The notes under the pieces are model-generated. The model saw only the letters and a list, made by a program, of their open reading frames with translations. It made no database searches and was not told the origin of the DNA. The translations under genes and the position numbers were made by a program. This document shows positions 17,372 through 25,011 of a stretch of DNA of 64,000 nucleotides, piece by piece; positions within the stretch are counted from its first letter, which is position 1; every line of letters begins with the position of its first letter. The DNA lies in contig JAYFQV010000011.1 in NCBI GenBank assembly GCA_034926605.1, positions 1 to 64,000 of the forward strand, in the 5' to 3' direction. This DNA comes from CALXXL01 sp034926605 (GTDB lineage: Bacteria; Verrucomicrobiota; Lentisphaeria; Victivallales; Victivallaceae).

Positions 17372-18955
17372 TTATTTCCGAATGAACATGTTCAGATTTT
17401 CCTTGAGCTCCCGGCAACGCATCAGCGTTGTGAGTATCGTATAGAATACCGTGAATGCCAGCGCGGTGCAGATCAGCGGCACCGTCTGCGGTTTCCACAG
17501 TTCCAGATGCCAGCTTTCGGCGCCGCCGTAGAGGAAACAGGCTGCGGCCACGGCTGGAACCGCCGCCGCCAGACTTTTGGCAAAGGTGGTGACAACCGGT
17601 TTCAGGTTGAATCCGAATCCCTGCTTGCGCAACAGGCGGATCAGGGTCAGGTTGTTGAAGCTGGCCGCGATCACGGTGGCCAGTGCGATGCCGCCTTGCG
17701 CCAGCGGCCACATCAGGATCAGATTGAGCACGATATTCAGCGAAATGGCCCACAGCGCCACCTTAAGCGGAGTGGTCATGTCCTTGCGCGAATGGAATGC
17801 CGGAATTATGACCTTTTGGGCGCAGAACACCGGGATGCCCAGCGTGTAGAAAAGCGCGGCGAAACCCGCCGCTTCCAAATTGCTTTGGCTGAACTCGCCG
17901 CCAAGCAGCAGCAGCGAGAGTATTTCGTGGCGGAAAACCAGGATGAAGGCGGTGAGGGGGATGCAGATGAAATATACGTGACGGAGTCCAAGCGCGATAT
18001 CGTCGAGGAATTCCGCCTTATCGCCGCGTGCCGCCGCGTGCGACATGTCCGTAAGCAGTACCGACCCCAGCGCCAGGGCAAACACGCCGATCGGCAGGTC
18101 CACCAGCCGCTCGGTGTAGCACAATGCCGGCACCGCTTCCGGGCCCAGCCAGGCCGCCAGTGAGCGGTCGACGATGAAGCTGACCTGGGTGGCCGAGGCG
18201 CCGATCAGCCCCGGCAGCATCAGGTGCCATAGTTTTCTCAGCATCGGCGAGTTGTTAAGCGCCGCTTTGCTCAGTACCGGCAAACGGCGGTGCCGCCACA
18301 GCAGCAGGATCATCAGCCCCATATGGACCACCCCAGCCAGCAGCATTGCAAAGGCGAGGTAATTCAACAGCGGCACCGGGTCGCTGGTGCCGGTGAGTTT
18401 CCGACCGAACAGCATAGTGGCAATGAGCGCCACGTTCAAGGTCAGCGCGCCCAGCGCCGGCAGGAAGAACACCCGGCGGGTATTGAGGATCGAACCGCTG
18501 ACTCCCACCAGGCAGATGAAGAAAGCGTACGGCATCACAACCGGCAGCAGTTTCAACGCCAGGATGACGTGATCGTAGCCAGTTGTCGGCAGCAGCGGGC
18601 AGATGAATATCTGCGCCAGATAGGCCAAGCCGCCGACCACCGCAACGATCGCCAGTAGTACCATGCTAAGTGCGGCGAACACCACCGACAGGTTGTAGCG
18701 TACTTTCTCTTCGCCTTCATCCGCCTCGATGCCGGTCAGTATCGGAATCAGTGCCGAGCTCAGCGCGCCTTCGCCCAGAAGCCGGCGGAACAGGTTGGGC
18801 ACCGTGATCGCAAGGTTCCAGGCGCTGGCCGCCACACCGCCGCCGAGATAGCGCGCCTCGAGCATGGTGCGCACCAGCCCGAGCATGCGGCTGGCCATGG
18901 TGGCGACAGCCACACCGAGTGAACTTCTGAGGATGTTCTGACGGTTGTTCGCCAT
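17372..18955 (-). CDS. murJ: lipid II flippase MurJ
   Basis: A 527-residue membrane protein of the MOP/MviN family with about fourteen helices. It starts MANNRQNILRSSLGVAVATM and continues SRMLGLVRTMLEARYLG and NLFRRLLGEGALSSALIPIL, the MurJ N-terminal signature with the conserved Arg and Glu residues. MurJ exports the peptidoglycan precursor lipid II across the inner membrane. Length is normal. The start is 7 bases after the ychF stop codon. Confidence 0.95.
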   Translation of the reverse strand: MANNRQNILRSSLGVAVATMASRMLGLVRTMLEARYLGGGVAASAWNLAITVPNLFRRLLGEGALSSALIPILTGIEADEGEEKVRYNLSVVFAALSMVLLAIVAVVGGLAYLAQIFICPLLPTTGYDHVILALKLLPVVMPYAFFICLVGVSGSILNTRRVFFLPALGALTLNVALIATMLFGRKLTGTSDPVPLLNYLAFAMLLAGVVHMGLMILLLWRHRRLPVLSKAALNNSPMLRKLWHLMLPGLIGASATQVSFIVDRSLAAWLGPEAVPALCYTERLVDLPIGVFALALGSVLLTDMSHAAARGDKAEFLDDIALGLRHVYFICIPLTAFILVFRHEILSLLLLGGEFSQSNLEAAGFAALFYTLGIPVFCAQKVIIPAFHSRKDMTTPLKVALWAISLNIVLNLILMWPLAQGGIALATVIAASFNNLTLIRLLRKQGFGFNLKPVVTTFAKSLAAAVPAVAAACFLYGGAESWHLELWKPQTVPLICTALAFTVFYTILTTLMRCRELKENLNMFIRK

Positions 18956-18962
18956 AATCGGG

Positions 18963-20060
18963 TTAAACCGAGAATTTTACGAAAACGCAGTCGCCGTCCT
19001 GAACGATGTATTCTTTGCCTTCGGTACGCAGTTTGCCGGCTTCCCGAGCCTTGTTCCACGAGCCGTACTGCACAAGGTCGTCGTAGGACTCCACTTCCAT
19101 GCGGATGAATCCGCGGCACAGATCGGTATGGATCTTGCCGGCGGCCTGCGGAGCCGGAGTGCCGGCCACTACGGTCCATGCACGGGTTTCGTCGGTTCCG
19201 GTGGTGAAGAAGGTGATGTAGTTCAGCAGCTTGTAGCCGGTGTGAATCACCCGGTTGAGACCGCGTTCGGTGATACCGAGCTCGTCCATGAACATCTTGG
19301 CTTCTTCGGCGTCGAGCTGGTTCAGCTCATCCTCGAACTTTGCGCATACCGGGATCACTTCCATATTATGCGAGGCGGCGAAGTCGCGCAGCGCCGTTGC
19401 CCGCGGATCGGTATCGAAATTGACAAAACTTTCCTCGTCGGTGTTGGCCACCACAAACGCCGGCATGATGGTGAGAAGTTCCAGGCTGCGGACGAAAGCG
19501 TCTACCTTTTCGTCCTTGCGGTCCCATTGCGGCAGCTTGCCTTCGCCGAGCATCGTGGCCAGGGACTTCAGGATTTCCAGCTCCATTTTTACGTCAGGAC
19601 TCGGGGTGCGGCCCTTGCCGGCGCGTTCGAGCCGTTTTTCAACCATGTCGAGGTCGGCCAGCATCAGTTCGGTCAGCACCACTTCAAGGTCGTTGACCGG
19701 GTCCAGCTTGCCGTCGACATGCACCACGTTGGGGTCGCCGAACAGTCGAACCACATGCCCGACGGCGTCGACGTTGCGGATATGGCCGAGAAACTGGTTG
19801 CCCAATCCCTGCCCCTTGCTGGCGCCGCGGACCAACCCGGCGATGTCGATGAATTTCAGAGTGGTCGGAACGATTCGGGCGGAATGCTCAAGCTCAGCCA
19901 GTACCCCCAGTCGCTTGTCCGGCACCGGCACGATGCCGGTGTTCGGTTCGATGGTGCAGAACGGGAAGTTGGCCGCCTCGGCGCCGCCGGAACATAAGGC
20001 GTTGAAAAGAGTGGATTTGCCGACGTTCGGCAGCCCCACGAATCCACAGGAGAAGCTCAT
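18963..20060 (-). CDS. ychF: redox-regulated ATPase YchF
   Basis: A 365-residue Obg-family P-loop protein. Walker A is GLPNVGKST (residues 9-17). The family-specific substitution of the G4 motif by NTDEE explains its ATP preference, and a C-terminal TGS-like domain ends YIVQDGDCVFVKFSV. The ATG at 20060 gives the canonical MSFSCGFVGLP start; a TTG three codons upstream is unlikely. It is the first gene of the operon with murJ, the AGE-like gene and the LplT-like gene. Confidence 0.95.
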   Translation of the reverse strand: MSFSCGFVGLPNVGKSTLFNALCSGGAEAANFPFCTIEPNTGIVPVPDKRLGVLAELEHSARIVPTTLKFIDIAGLVRGASKGQGLGNQFLGHIRNVDAVGHVVRLFGDPNVVHVDGKLDPVNDLEVVLTELMLADLDMVEKRLERAGKGRTPSPDVKMELEILKSLATMLGEGKLPQWDRKDEKVDAFVRSLELLTIMPAFVVANTDEESFVNFDTDPRATALRDFAASHNMEVIPVCAKFEDELNQLDAEEAKMFMDELGITERGLNRVIHTGYKLLNYITFFTTGTDETRAWTVVAGTPAPQAAGKIHTDLCRGFIRMEVESYDDLVQYGSWNKAREAGKLRTEGKEYIVQDGDCVFVKFSV

Positions 20061-20090
20061 ATGTGACAATTTACCTTATTTTGAATAAAA

Positions 20091-20110
20091 AAACCCGCAA
20101 AAGCGGGTTT
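20091..20110 (-). terminator. terminator of the TIGR04073 gene
   Basis: AAACCCGC-AAAA-GCGGGTTT with a T7 run on the minus strand, lying between the TIGR04073 stop and the ychF start. Confidence 0.8.
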
Positions 20111-20138
20111 CGGAAATCGATTTTTAAGCCGCTCCAGC

Positions 20139-20561
20139 TTATTCACCGGTGGCGATGGAATCATCGTCGAAGAAGAAATTGAAAGCGTTATGCTCGGTGT
20201 CCACCACCCATGCCGGGCGCATAAGCGGACCGTAGCCATGGCCGACGTCCTTGGGATCGTCCTTGTGGCCGGGCCACGGGAAGGGGAAAGTGACGATGTC
20301 GGTCACACCAACCGCTTCGCGGCAGACGGTGTAGCACACGCCCTTGATCACACCGAGGGTAAGACCGGCGATCTCGCCGTCCGCATTGGTCGTGTCATAG
20401 GGACGAATCAGCAGTTCCAGCGGGCCGAAAGCAACGTTGGCGATGCCGCGGCCAAGCTTTTCCATCGGACCGGACTCAGTTTTTTCCTCCATTGCGGAAG
20501 CCTGGAATGCGGTCGCCACCAGCACGAGCGCCAACATCGATTTTGCTAACAGTTTCATCAA
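20139..20561 (-). CDS. TIGR04073-type exosortase-associated small protein
   Basis: A 140-residue secreted protein: signal peptide MMKLLAKSMLALVLVATAFQ cleaved near ASA-M, then MEKLGRGIANVAFGPLEL, GLTLGVIKGVCYTVCREAVG and VTDIVTFPFPWPG. This K-x-G-R-G-x-x-N-x-x-x-x-x-x-E plus G-x-x-x-G pattern is what I know from the TIGR04073 family, found in PVC and other bacteria that have exosortase/PEP-CTERM sorting. Function unknown. It has its own terminator, so it is probably transcribed alone. Confidence 0.7.
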   Translation of the reverse strand: MMKLLAKSMLALVLVATAFQASAMEEKTESGPMEKLGRGIANVAFGPLELLIRPYDTTNADGEIAGLTLGVIKGVCYTVCREAVGVTDIVTFPFPWPGHKDDPKDVGHGYGPLMRPAWVVDTEHNAFNFFFDDDSIATGE

Positions 20562-20705
20562 GATGTCCTTCTTTTATCGTTAATTTTTAAAAAATGCCTA
20601 CTAACATTCGTCAAATCACAAGAAATATAATCGTGCTGGCACAAAATGCAAGAGGTTTCATTCAAAATTCTTCCCTATTTTTTTACCATTGGCGTAAACG
20701 AATAA

Positions 20706-20810
20706 GACTCCTTTCCGCCTTTGCCGGACAATAGGCCGCCAAAGGAGCGCTTCGGAGGCGGCGGCCGGGGGGCGGATTCGCCGCATGAAGTGCGTTGTCG
20801 GAAAGGAGTC
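20706..20810. repeat. inverted repeat bounding a GC-rich structured segment
   Basis: GACTCCTTTCCG (20706-20717) is the exact reverse complement of 20799-20810, with partial complementarity extending outward (GCGTAAACG at about 20692 against TTAACGC at about 20820). The inside holds further short stems, such as GCCGCC/GGCGGC and GGCGGATTCGCC. It lies between two divergent transcription units in the 20562-20912 gap, where I see no gene. Confidence 0.5.
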
Positions 20811-20854
20811 CTGTCGGAATTAACGCATTCGGGATCAAAATTATTTTATCGTAA

Positions 20855-20883
20855 TTGTAAAAAAATGGTTCCCGATGTAAATT
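20855..20883 (+). promoter_or_regulatory. promoter of queF-argJ
   Basis: TTGTAA (20855-20860), a 17-base spacer, and TAAATT (20878-20883), 29 bases before the queF start. Confidence 0.45.
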
Positions 20884-20912
20884 ATAGTGACAAAAACGAA
20901 AGGACACGATTT

Positions 20913-21338
20913 ATGAATAAGGATGCTTCGAGATTTGCCGAACTTACGCTGCTTAAGACCTCCAGCACCCGGTATCCGGACAGCCCGGACGCCGCGCGGC
21001 TTGAGGCTTTCGAGAACCTTTATTCGGATCGTGATTATGTCATAACTTTTGACTGCCCGGAGTATACCAGCCTCTGTCCGGTGACCGGACAGCCGGACTT
21101 CGGGCATATCGTGATCCGATATATCCCGGACAAACTTTGCGTGGAGAGCAAGTCGCTGAAACTTTATCTGTTCAGCTTCCGCAACAGCGCCACTTTTCAC
21201 GAGGAGTCGGTCAACACCATCCTCGATGCCGTGGTGGCGCTGGTCAAGCCGCGCGCCGCCGAGGTGACGGGTGATTTCAACCCGCGCGGCGGCATCGCAA
21301 TCAAGGTCAAAGCAACTTACGGAGATAAGATAGAATGA
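20913..21338 (+). CDS. queF: NADPH-dependent 7-cyano-7-deazaguanine reductase QueF
   Basis: A 141-residue single-domain (type I) QueF. Cys55 in LCPVTGQPDF is the nucleophile that forms the thioimide with preQ0, and ESKSLKLYLFSFRN is the QueF NADPH-binding motif. HEESVN supplies the conserved Glu. It reduces preQ0 to preQ1 for queuosine in tRNA. The ATG at 20913 follows AAAGGA; frames extending further upstream have no homologous sequence. The stop overlaps the argJ start (ATGA). Confidence 0.95.
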   Translation: MNKDASRFAELTLLKTSSTRYPDSPDAARLEAFENLYSDRDYVITFDCPEYTSLCPVTGQPDFGHIVIRYIPDKLCVESKSLKLYLFSFRNSATFHEESVNTILDAVVALVKPRAAEVTGDFNPRGGIAIKVKATYGDKIE

Positions 21339-22561
21339 CTCTCAAGATTATCGAAAATGGATCGGTGACCACTCCGGCCGGATTCAAGGCGGCCGGGGTC
21401 ACCTGCGGACTCAAGAAGAGCGGAAAGCCGGATTTTGCGATGGTGGTTTCCGAATTGCCTTGCAGTTTCGGCGCGGCTTTTACCAGCTGCACGTTCGCCG
21501 CCGCCCCGGTGCAGGTCTCCCGCGATCGGGCCGGGCGTGAGGAGACGGTGCGCGCGATTGTCATCAACTCCGGCAACGCCAACGCCTGTACCGGCGCCCG
21601 CGGTCGCGCCGACGCCGAGGCAACCTGTGCTTCCGCCGCCGCGAAGCTGGGAATCTCCACCCGCGAAGTGTGGGTCGCGTCCACCGGGCGCATCGGAGTG
21701 CGCATGCCGATGCAGACAATTGAAAAAGGCATCGGCATGGCGGCGGAGGCGCTTTCGTCCGAGGGCGGTGTTGCCGCCGCCGAGGCGATTATGACCACCG
21801 ACACCGTTCGCAAGAATGTGGCCGTCGAAATTGAGACGGCGGCCGGAAAAATTTGCATTGGAGCAATGGTAAAGGGGGTCGGAATGATCGATCCTCAGTT
21901 GCGTGCGGTGCCGCACGCCACCATGATATGCGTTGTCACCTGCGACGCTGGGATATCCAACGCTCAGCTTGCTGCAATGGTCGGATCCGGCGTGGAGAAC
22001 AGTTTCAACCGCATCACCGTCGACGGCGACATGAGCACAAATGATACCGTTCTGGTGATGGCCAACGGCGCTTCCGGAGTGGAAGTCGCGCCCGGCAGCG
22101 AATTGGAGACCGAGTTCTCCGCCGCGCTGCTCAAGGTTATGCAGATATTGGCCCGCAAGCAGGTAATGGACGGTGAGGGCGCCACCAAATTCGTCGAAAT
22201 CGACGTGGTGAAAGCCCGCAACGCCGCCACCGCACGGCTTTGCGCCGAGGCGGTAGCCAATTCGCTGCTTTGCAAGACCGCCTGGTTCGGCGGCGATCCC
22301 AACTGGGGGCGGGTGGTGGCCGCGCTCGGCTATTCCGGCGCGGATTTCGATCCGGATAAGGTCAATGTGTTTTATAACGACAAGCCGGTGGTGACCGGCG
22401 GCTGCGATTCCGGTATCGCGGAGAGCGAACTGGCAAAAGAGCTCAAGAACCGCGAATTTAAAATCATCGTAGAACTCAACAACGGCGATGCCGACTACTG
22501 GGTTTGGACCAGCGACGTGTCATACGAATATGTGAAGATCAACGCCGAATATCACACCTAG
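21335..22561 (+). CDS. argJ: bifunctional glutamate N-acetyltransferase/ornithine acetyltransferase ArgJ
   Basis: A 408-residue Ntn-type enzyme of arginine synthesis. KGVGMIDPQLRAVPHATMIC holds the autocleavage site, with the Thr nucleophile of the beta subunit in HAT-M. The usual NMATM is here replaced by PHATM, a mild variant. VDGDMSTNDTVLVMANG and the C-terminal DYVWTSDLSYEYVKINAEY-type end match the family. Coupled to queF by a 4-base overlap although the pathways are unrelated. Confidence 0.93.
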   Translation: MTLKIIENGSVTTPAGFKAAGVTCGLKKSGKPDFAMVVSELPCSFGAAFTSCTFAAAPVQVSRDRAGREETVRAIVINSGNANACTGARGRADAEATCASAAAKLGISTREVWVASTGRIGVRMPMQTIEKGIGMAAEALSSEGGVAAAEAIMTTDTVRKNVAVEIETAAGKICIGAMVKGVGMIDPQLRAVPHATMICVVTCDAGISNAQLAAMVGSGVENSFNRITVDGDMSTNDTVLVMANGASGVEVAPGSELETEFSAALLKVMQILARKQVMDGEGATKFVEIDVVKARNAATARLCAEAVANSLLCKTAWFGGDPNWGRVVAALGYSGADFDPDKVNVFYNDKPVVTGGCDSGIAESELAKELKNREFKIIVELNNGDADYWVWTSDVSYEYVKINAEYHT

Positions 22562-22583
22562 TTTCCTAAAAGAAACGAAACAT

Positions 22584-22627
22584 AATAATTGCCCGGCCGA
22601 ATCTTTTTCGGGCGGGCATTATTTTTT
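22584..22627. terminator. bidirectional terminator between argJ and the phosphoesterase
   Basis: AATAATTGCCCGGCCGA pairs imperfectly with TTCGGGCGGGCATTATT and is followed by TTTTTT on the plus strand; A-runs on the left arm can serve the minus strand. Confidence 0.7.
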
Positions 22628-22656
22628 CCGAATGAGGTCGGTGTGCGGCGTTAGTC

Positions 22657-23478
22657 TTAGTTCAGCGGAAAACGATAAGACTTCTGGGCGCCGTGCCCTT
22701 CGATTTCCCAGTGGTCCGGATATATCTTTAGAATCGCGTAAGTCGGACGTTCCGGATTTTCAAGCACCGCCGAAAGTTCCACCTCCGGAACGCCTTCGAC
22801 CTGATGAAATTCACCGGCGTGGGTATGGCCGGCCAGCCATCCGATTATCACTTTCCGGTGCTTGGCCAGCATGGCGTTTATCTGGGTTGATTCCACCAGG
22901 CAGCGGGGTGGAGCATGGGCGAAGATCATCACCTTCTGTTTTCGGGAGCCGGCCTGCTCCAGCGTTTGGTCGAGCCAAAACAGCTGGGCATTGCCCATCT
23001 TGACGTCGCTGGCTTCGCTGGTGTTCAGTACAACAAAAAGCCATCCCGGTATTTCCTTCGGCGCGAAACTGTAATAAAGATTGCTTCCGCCGAATCCGCG
23101 CTGTTCCTGGAGCCGCCTTATCGCCGCGATGTCATTGTTGCCGGGGACATGGCGGACCGGCATCGGCAATGAGCGCAGTTCATTGTCGAGCATGGTATAG
23201 TCGAGATTCTCCTGCTCGGGGCTGGAATCTTCGACCAAGTCACCGAGTTCGATGGTCAGCACCGCCTCGCTTCCGCGAAGTTCATTCAGAATGGTGCGGA
23301 AGTTGGCCAGCGCGGCCGGGTAGTCCCGGTAGGTGCCGATTCCGGTGCGATACTGCACATCGGCCATCAGCGCCACCGACACCGGCACTTTCGGCAACGG
23401 CTCGGTTTTGGACGACGCTATGCACGCCAATAGCATCAGCGCCGCAAAAAGTACAAATGTTCTTAAACGGGGCATCAT
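22657..23478 (-). CDS. exported calcineurin-like metallophosphoesterase
   Basis: A 273-residue protein with signal peptide MMPRLRTFVLFAALMLLACI. Metal-binding motifs follow in order: D-x-Q at 40-42, GD at 79-80, GNND at 113-116, AHAP near 187 and GHTHAGEF near 215. The order D, GD, GN-D/H, H, GHxH is that of the two-metal phosphoesterase fold. The substrate is unknown. Its start overlaps the stop of the radical SAM gene by 4 bases, so it is coupled to the peptide-maturation cassette and should act in the periplasm. Confidence 0.85.
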   Translation of the reverse strand: MMPRLRTFVLFAALMLLACIASSKTEPLPKVPVSVALMADVQYRTGIGTYRDYPAALANFRTILNELRGSEAVLTIELGDLVEDSSPEQENLDYTMLDNELRSLPMPVRHVPGNNDIAAIRRLQEQRGFGGSNLYYSFAPKEIPGWLFVVLNTSEASDVKMGNAQLFWLDQTLEQAGSRKQKVMIFAHAPPRCLVESTQINAMLAKHRKVIIGWLAGHTHAGEFHQVEGVPEVELSAVLENPERPTYAILKIYPDHWEIEGHGAQKSYRFPLN

Positions 23479-24593
23479 GATTCAAAGTCGAAATCTGGGC
23501 ATACTTCCAGAAATTTTCGCAAACACAGATGCGCGGCGCAGGAAGGCCTGGACCCGTCATTGTATTGCCATGCCACCGCCGGACAGGCGCCGATGCAATA
23601 CGGCGAGTAATCGCAGCTGCGGCAATATTCATAGTCCGAAAGCGGTTTACGGCGGCACGCGCGCAATTCGTTCAGGAACGGACTGTTTTTCCAGACGTCG
23701 GCAAGTTTGTCGCGATTGATGTATCCCAGCACATGGGTCGGCCAGGTGGTGCAGGCCAAAATAGCGCCGTCGGAGCGGACCGACAACGCCTGAAACACCA
23801 TTCCGCAGCTGGCATGGCAGCCGCCGAACAGCACCGGTATGTTGTCGCGTTTGGCGCGCAGCATATTTTTCCATTCGTGCAATGTGGCGCACGGGCCGGA
23901 ACGCCCTTGGATTCGGCGGGGATATTTTTTTAACATTTTCTGAATGGCGCGCATGGCTTCGGCATATTCCTGAATCGTCGGCTCAACTTGTTCGGGATCC
24001 TTTGAATTTGATTCCGAAACCGAAGCTGCAATAGTGCCGAAGCGTTTCACGCCCAAAGTGTTGAGCAAGAAATCGGTGGTTTCTTCAAAGTGACCTATGT
24101 TATGGTGGCTCAACGTTACATTCGGATACACATTCAAGCCGGCGGTCATAAGATTTCGTATGCCACGCACGGCTTTTTCAAACGACCCCTTGCCGCGCGC
24201 GAGGTCATTCACCTCGCCTATGCCATCTAGCGAGACCTGAATTATGCCGCTGCGCCCGATTTCGGCGATTCTCGCGGCGTCGGCCTCGGTTATCATGGTC
24301 CCGTTGGTCAGTATGGTGTACCGGATATTGCAGTCGGCACACTTTTTCAGAATAGCAAAGAGGTCGGGCCGCATGAACGGCTCGCCCCCTGAAATGATCA
24401 CCGATAAAACTTTGAGTGACTGCAACTCCTCAATGAATCGCAGCCACTCATCTGTTGGTAAGTTCTCGCACTCCCCTGAAACGCTGTCGAAATGATAGCA
24501 ATAGGAGCAACGCAAATTACATTTGCTGGTGATCTCCAACGATAAAGAAGCGGGAGATTGGATTACCCCAAGCCCCCCGTTCAGATTTGTCAT
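23475..24593 (-). CDS. radical SAM/SPASM peptide maturase
   Basis: A 372-residue enzyme. The radical SAM cluster motif is CNLRCSYC (Cys25, 29, 32), followed by IISGGEPFMRPDL for SAM binding. The C-terminal SPASM domain has C-x-x-x-C-GMVFQALSVRSDG-x-x-x-x-C, then CRSCDYSPYCIGAC (C-x2-C-x5-C-x3-C) and a final Cys near 358, enough for two auxiliary 4Fe-4S clusters. Such enzymes install thioether, C-C or C-O links, or other changes, in ribosomal peptides. A 51-codon Cys-containing peptide gene lies 24 bases upstream on the same strand, and an exported phosphoesterase overlaps downstream. Substrate assignment is inference; the family is certain. Confidence 0.92.
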   Translation of the reverse strand: MTNLNGGLGVIQSPASLSLEITSKCNLRCSYCYHFDSVSGECENLPTDEWLRFIEELQSLKVLSVIISGGEPFMRPDLFAILKKCADCNIRYTILTNGTMITEADAARIAEIGRSGIIQVSLDGIGEVNDLARGKGSFEKAVRGIRNLMTAGLNVYPNVTLSHHNIGHFEETTDFLLNTLGVKRFGTIAASVSESNSKDPEQVEPTIQEYAEAMRAIQKMLKKYPRRIQGRSGPCATLHEWKNMLRAKRDNIPVLFGGCHASCGMVFQALSVRSDGAILACTTWPTHVLGYINRDKLADVWKNSPFLNELRACRRKPLSDYEYCRSCDYSPYCIGACPAVAWQYNDGSRPSCAAHLCLRKFLEVCPDFDFES

Positions 24594-24617
24594 AGGAGAT
24601 TTGCCCCAGGCAGAGAC

Positions 24618-24773
24618 CTACCAATCGCCGCCGGACGGATCATCCGGGTCAATGTAAGCACCGGTCCCGCATGGTTTCGGGATGATAGCGCTACCACCGG
24701 TGGCGAATTCGCCATTCCAACCACAGAAAGCATCGAGAGCCGGTTTTTCGTACTTCATTACTCTGTCTTCCAT
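24618..24773 (-). CDS. candidate RiPP precursor peptide (51 residues)
   Basis: A short frame of 51 codons starts ATG 24773 behind GGAG. The N-terminus MEDRVMKYEKPALDAF carries a K-Y-x-K-P-x-L motif, the type of leader recognised by RiPP enzymes. The remainder is a plausible core with two Cys (17 and 35), Gly-rich turns (WNGEFATGGSAI, GTGAY) and an acidic Pro/Gly tail ending DPSGGDW. A second possible start is Met6. It is the first gene after a near-consensus promoter and precedes the radical SAM/SPASM gene by 24 bases. The frame is seen directly; its role as substrate is inference from position and composition. Confidence 0.75.
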   Translation of the reverse strand: MEDRVMKYEKPALDAFCGWNGEFATGGSAIIPKPCGTGAYIDPDDPSGGDW

Positions 24774-24833
24774 TTTGTTGATCTCCAAGTTAAAGGTCTC
24801 TTAGACAAAAAAGTTATTACGTTTACATCTTTT

Positions 24834-24862
24834 AACATACACGGCCTGACTTGAATAGTCAA
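24834..24862 (-). promoter_or_regulatory. promoter of the peptide/radical SAM cassette
   Basis: Minus-strand TTGACT (24862-24857), a 17-base spacer and TATGTT (24839-24834), with a leader of about 55 bases before the peptide start. Between here and the GH20 stop (24863-25011) there is AT-rich DNA with an imperfect hairpin (CAATAAT at about 24939, ATTATTG at about 24979) and no gene. Confidence 0.65.
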
Positions 24863-25011
24863 GCTCTTTTTGAAAAAATTTTTACTTTTTTTTACCCCTC
24901 CTCTTCCCTGTTGCCCGTTTTGTATGTTAATTCGTTTGCCAATAATGATTTACGGCTAAAAATTCATCAAATAATCGATTATTGCTAAACCGTTGTGGAA
25001 TAAATAAATCC

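Noticed and set aside
20562..20912. preQ1 riboswitch upstream of queF
   Set aside because: I found no preQ1-I type pseudoknot (CCC-rich stem with A-rich tail) near the start; only the inverted repeat is visible.
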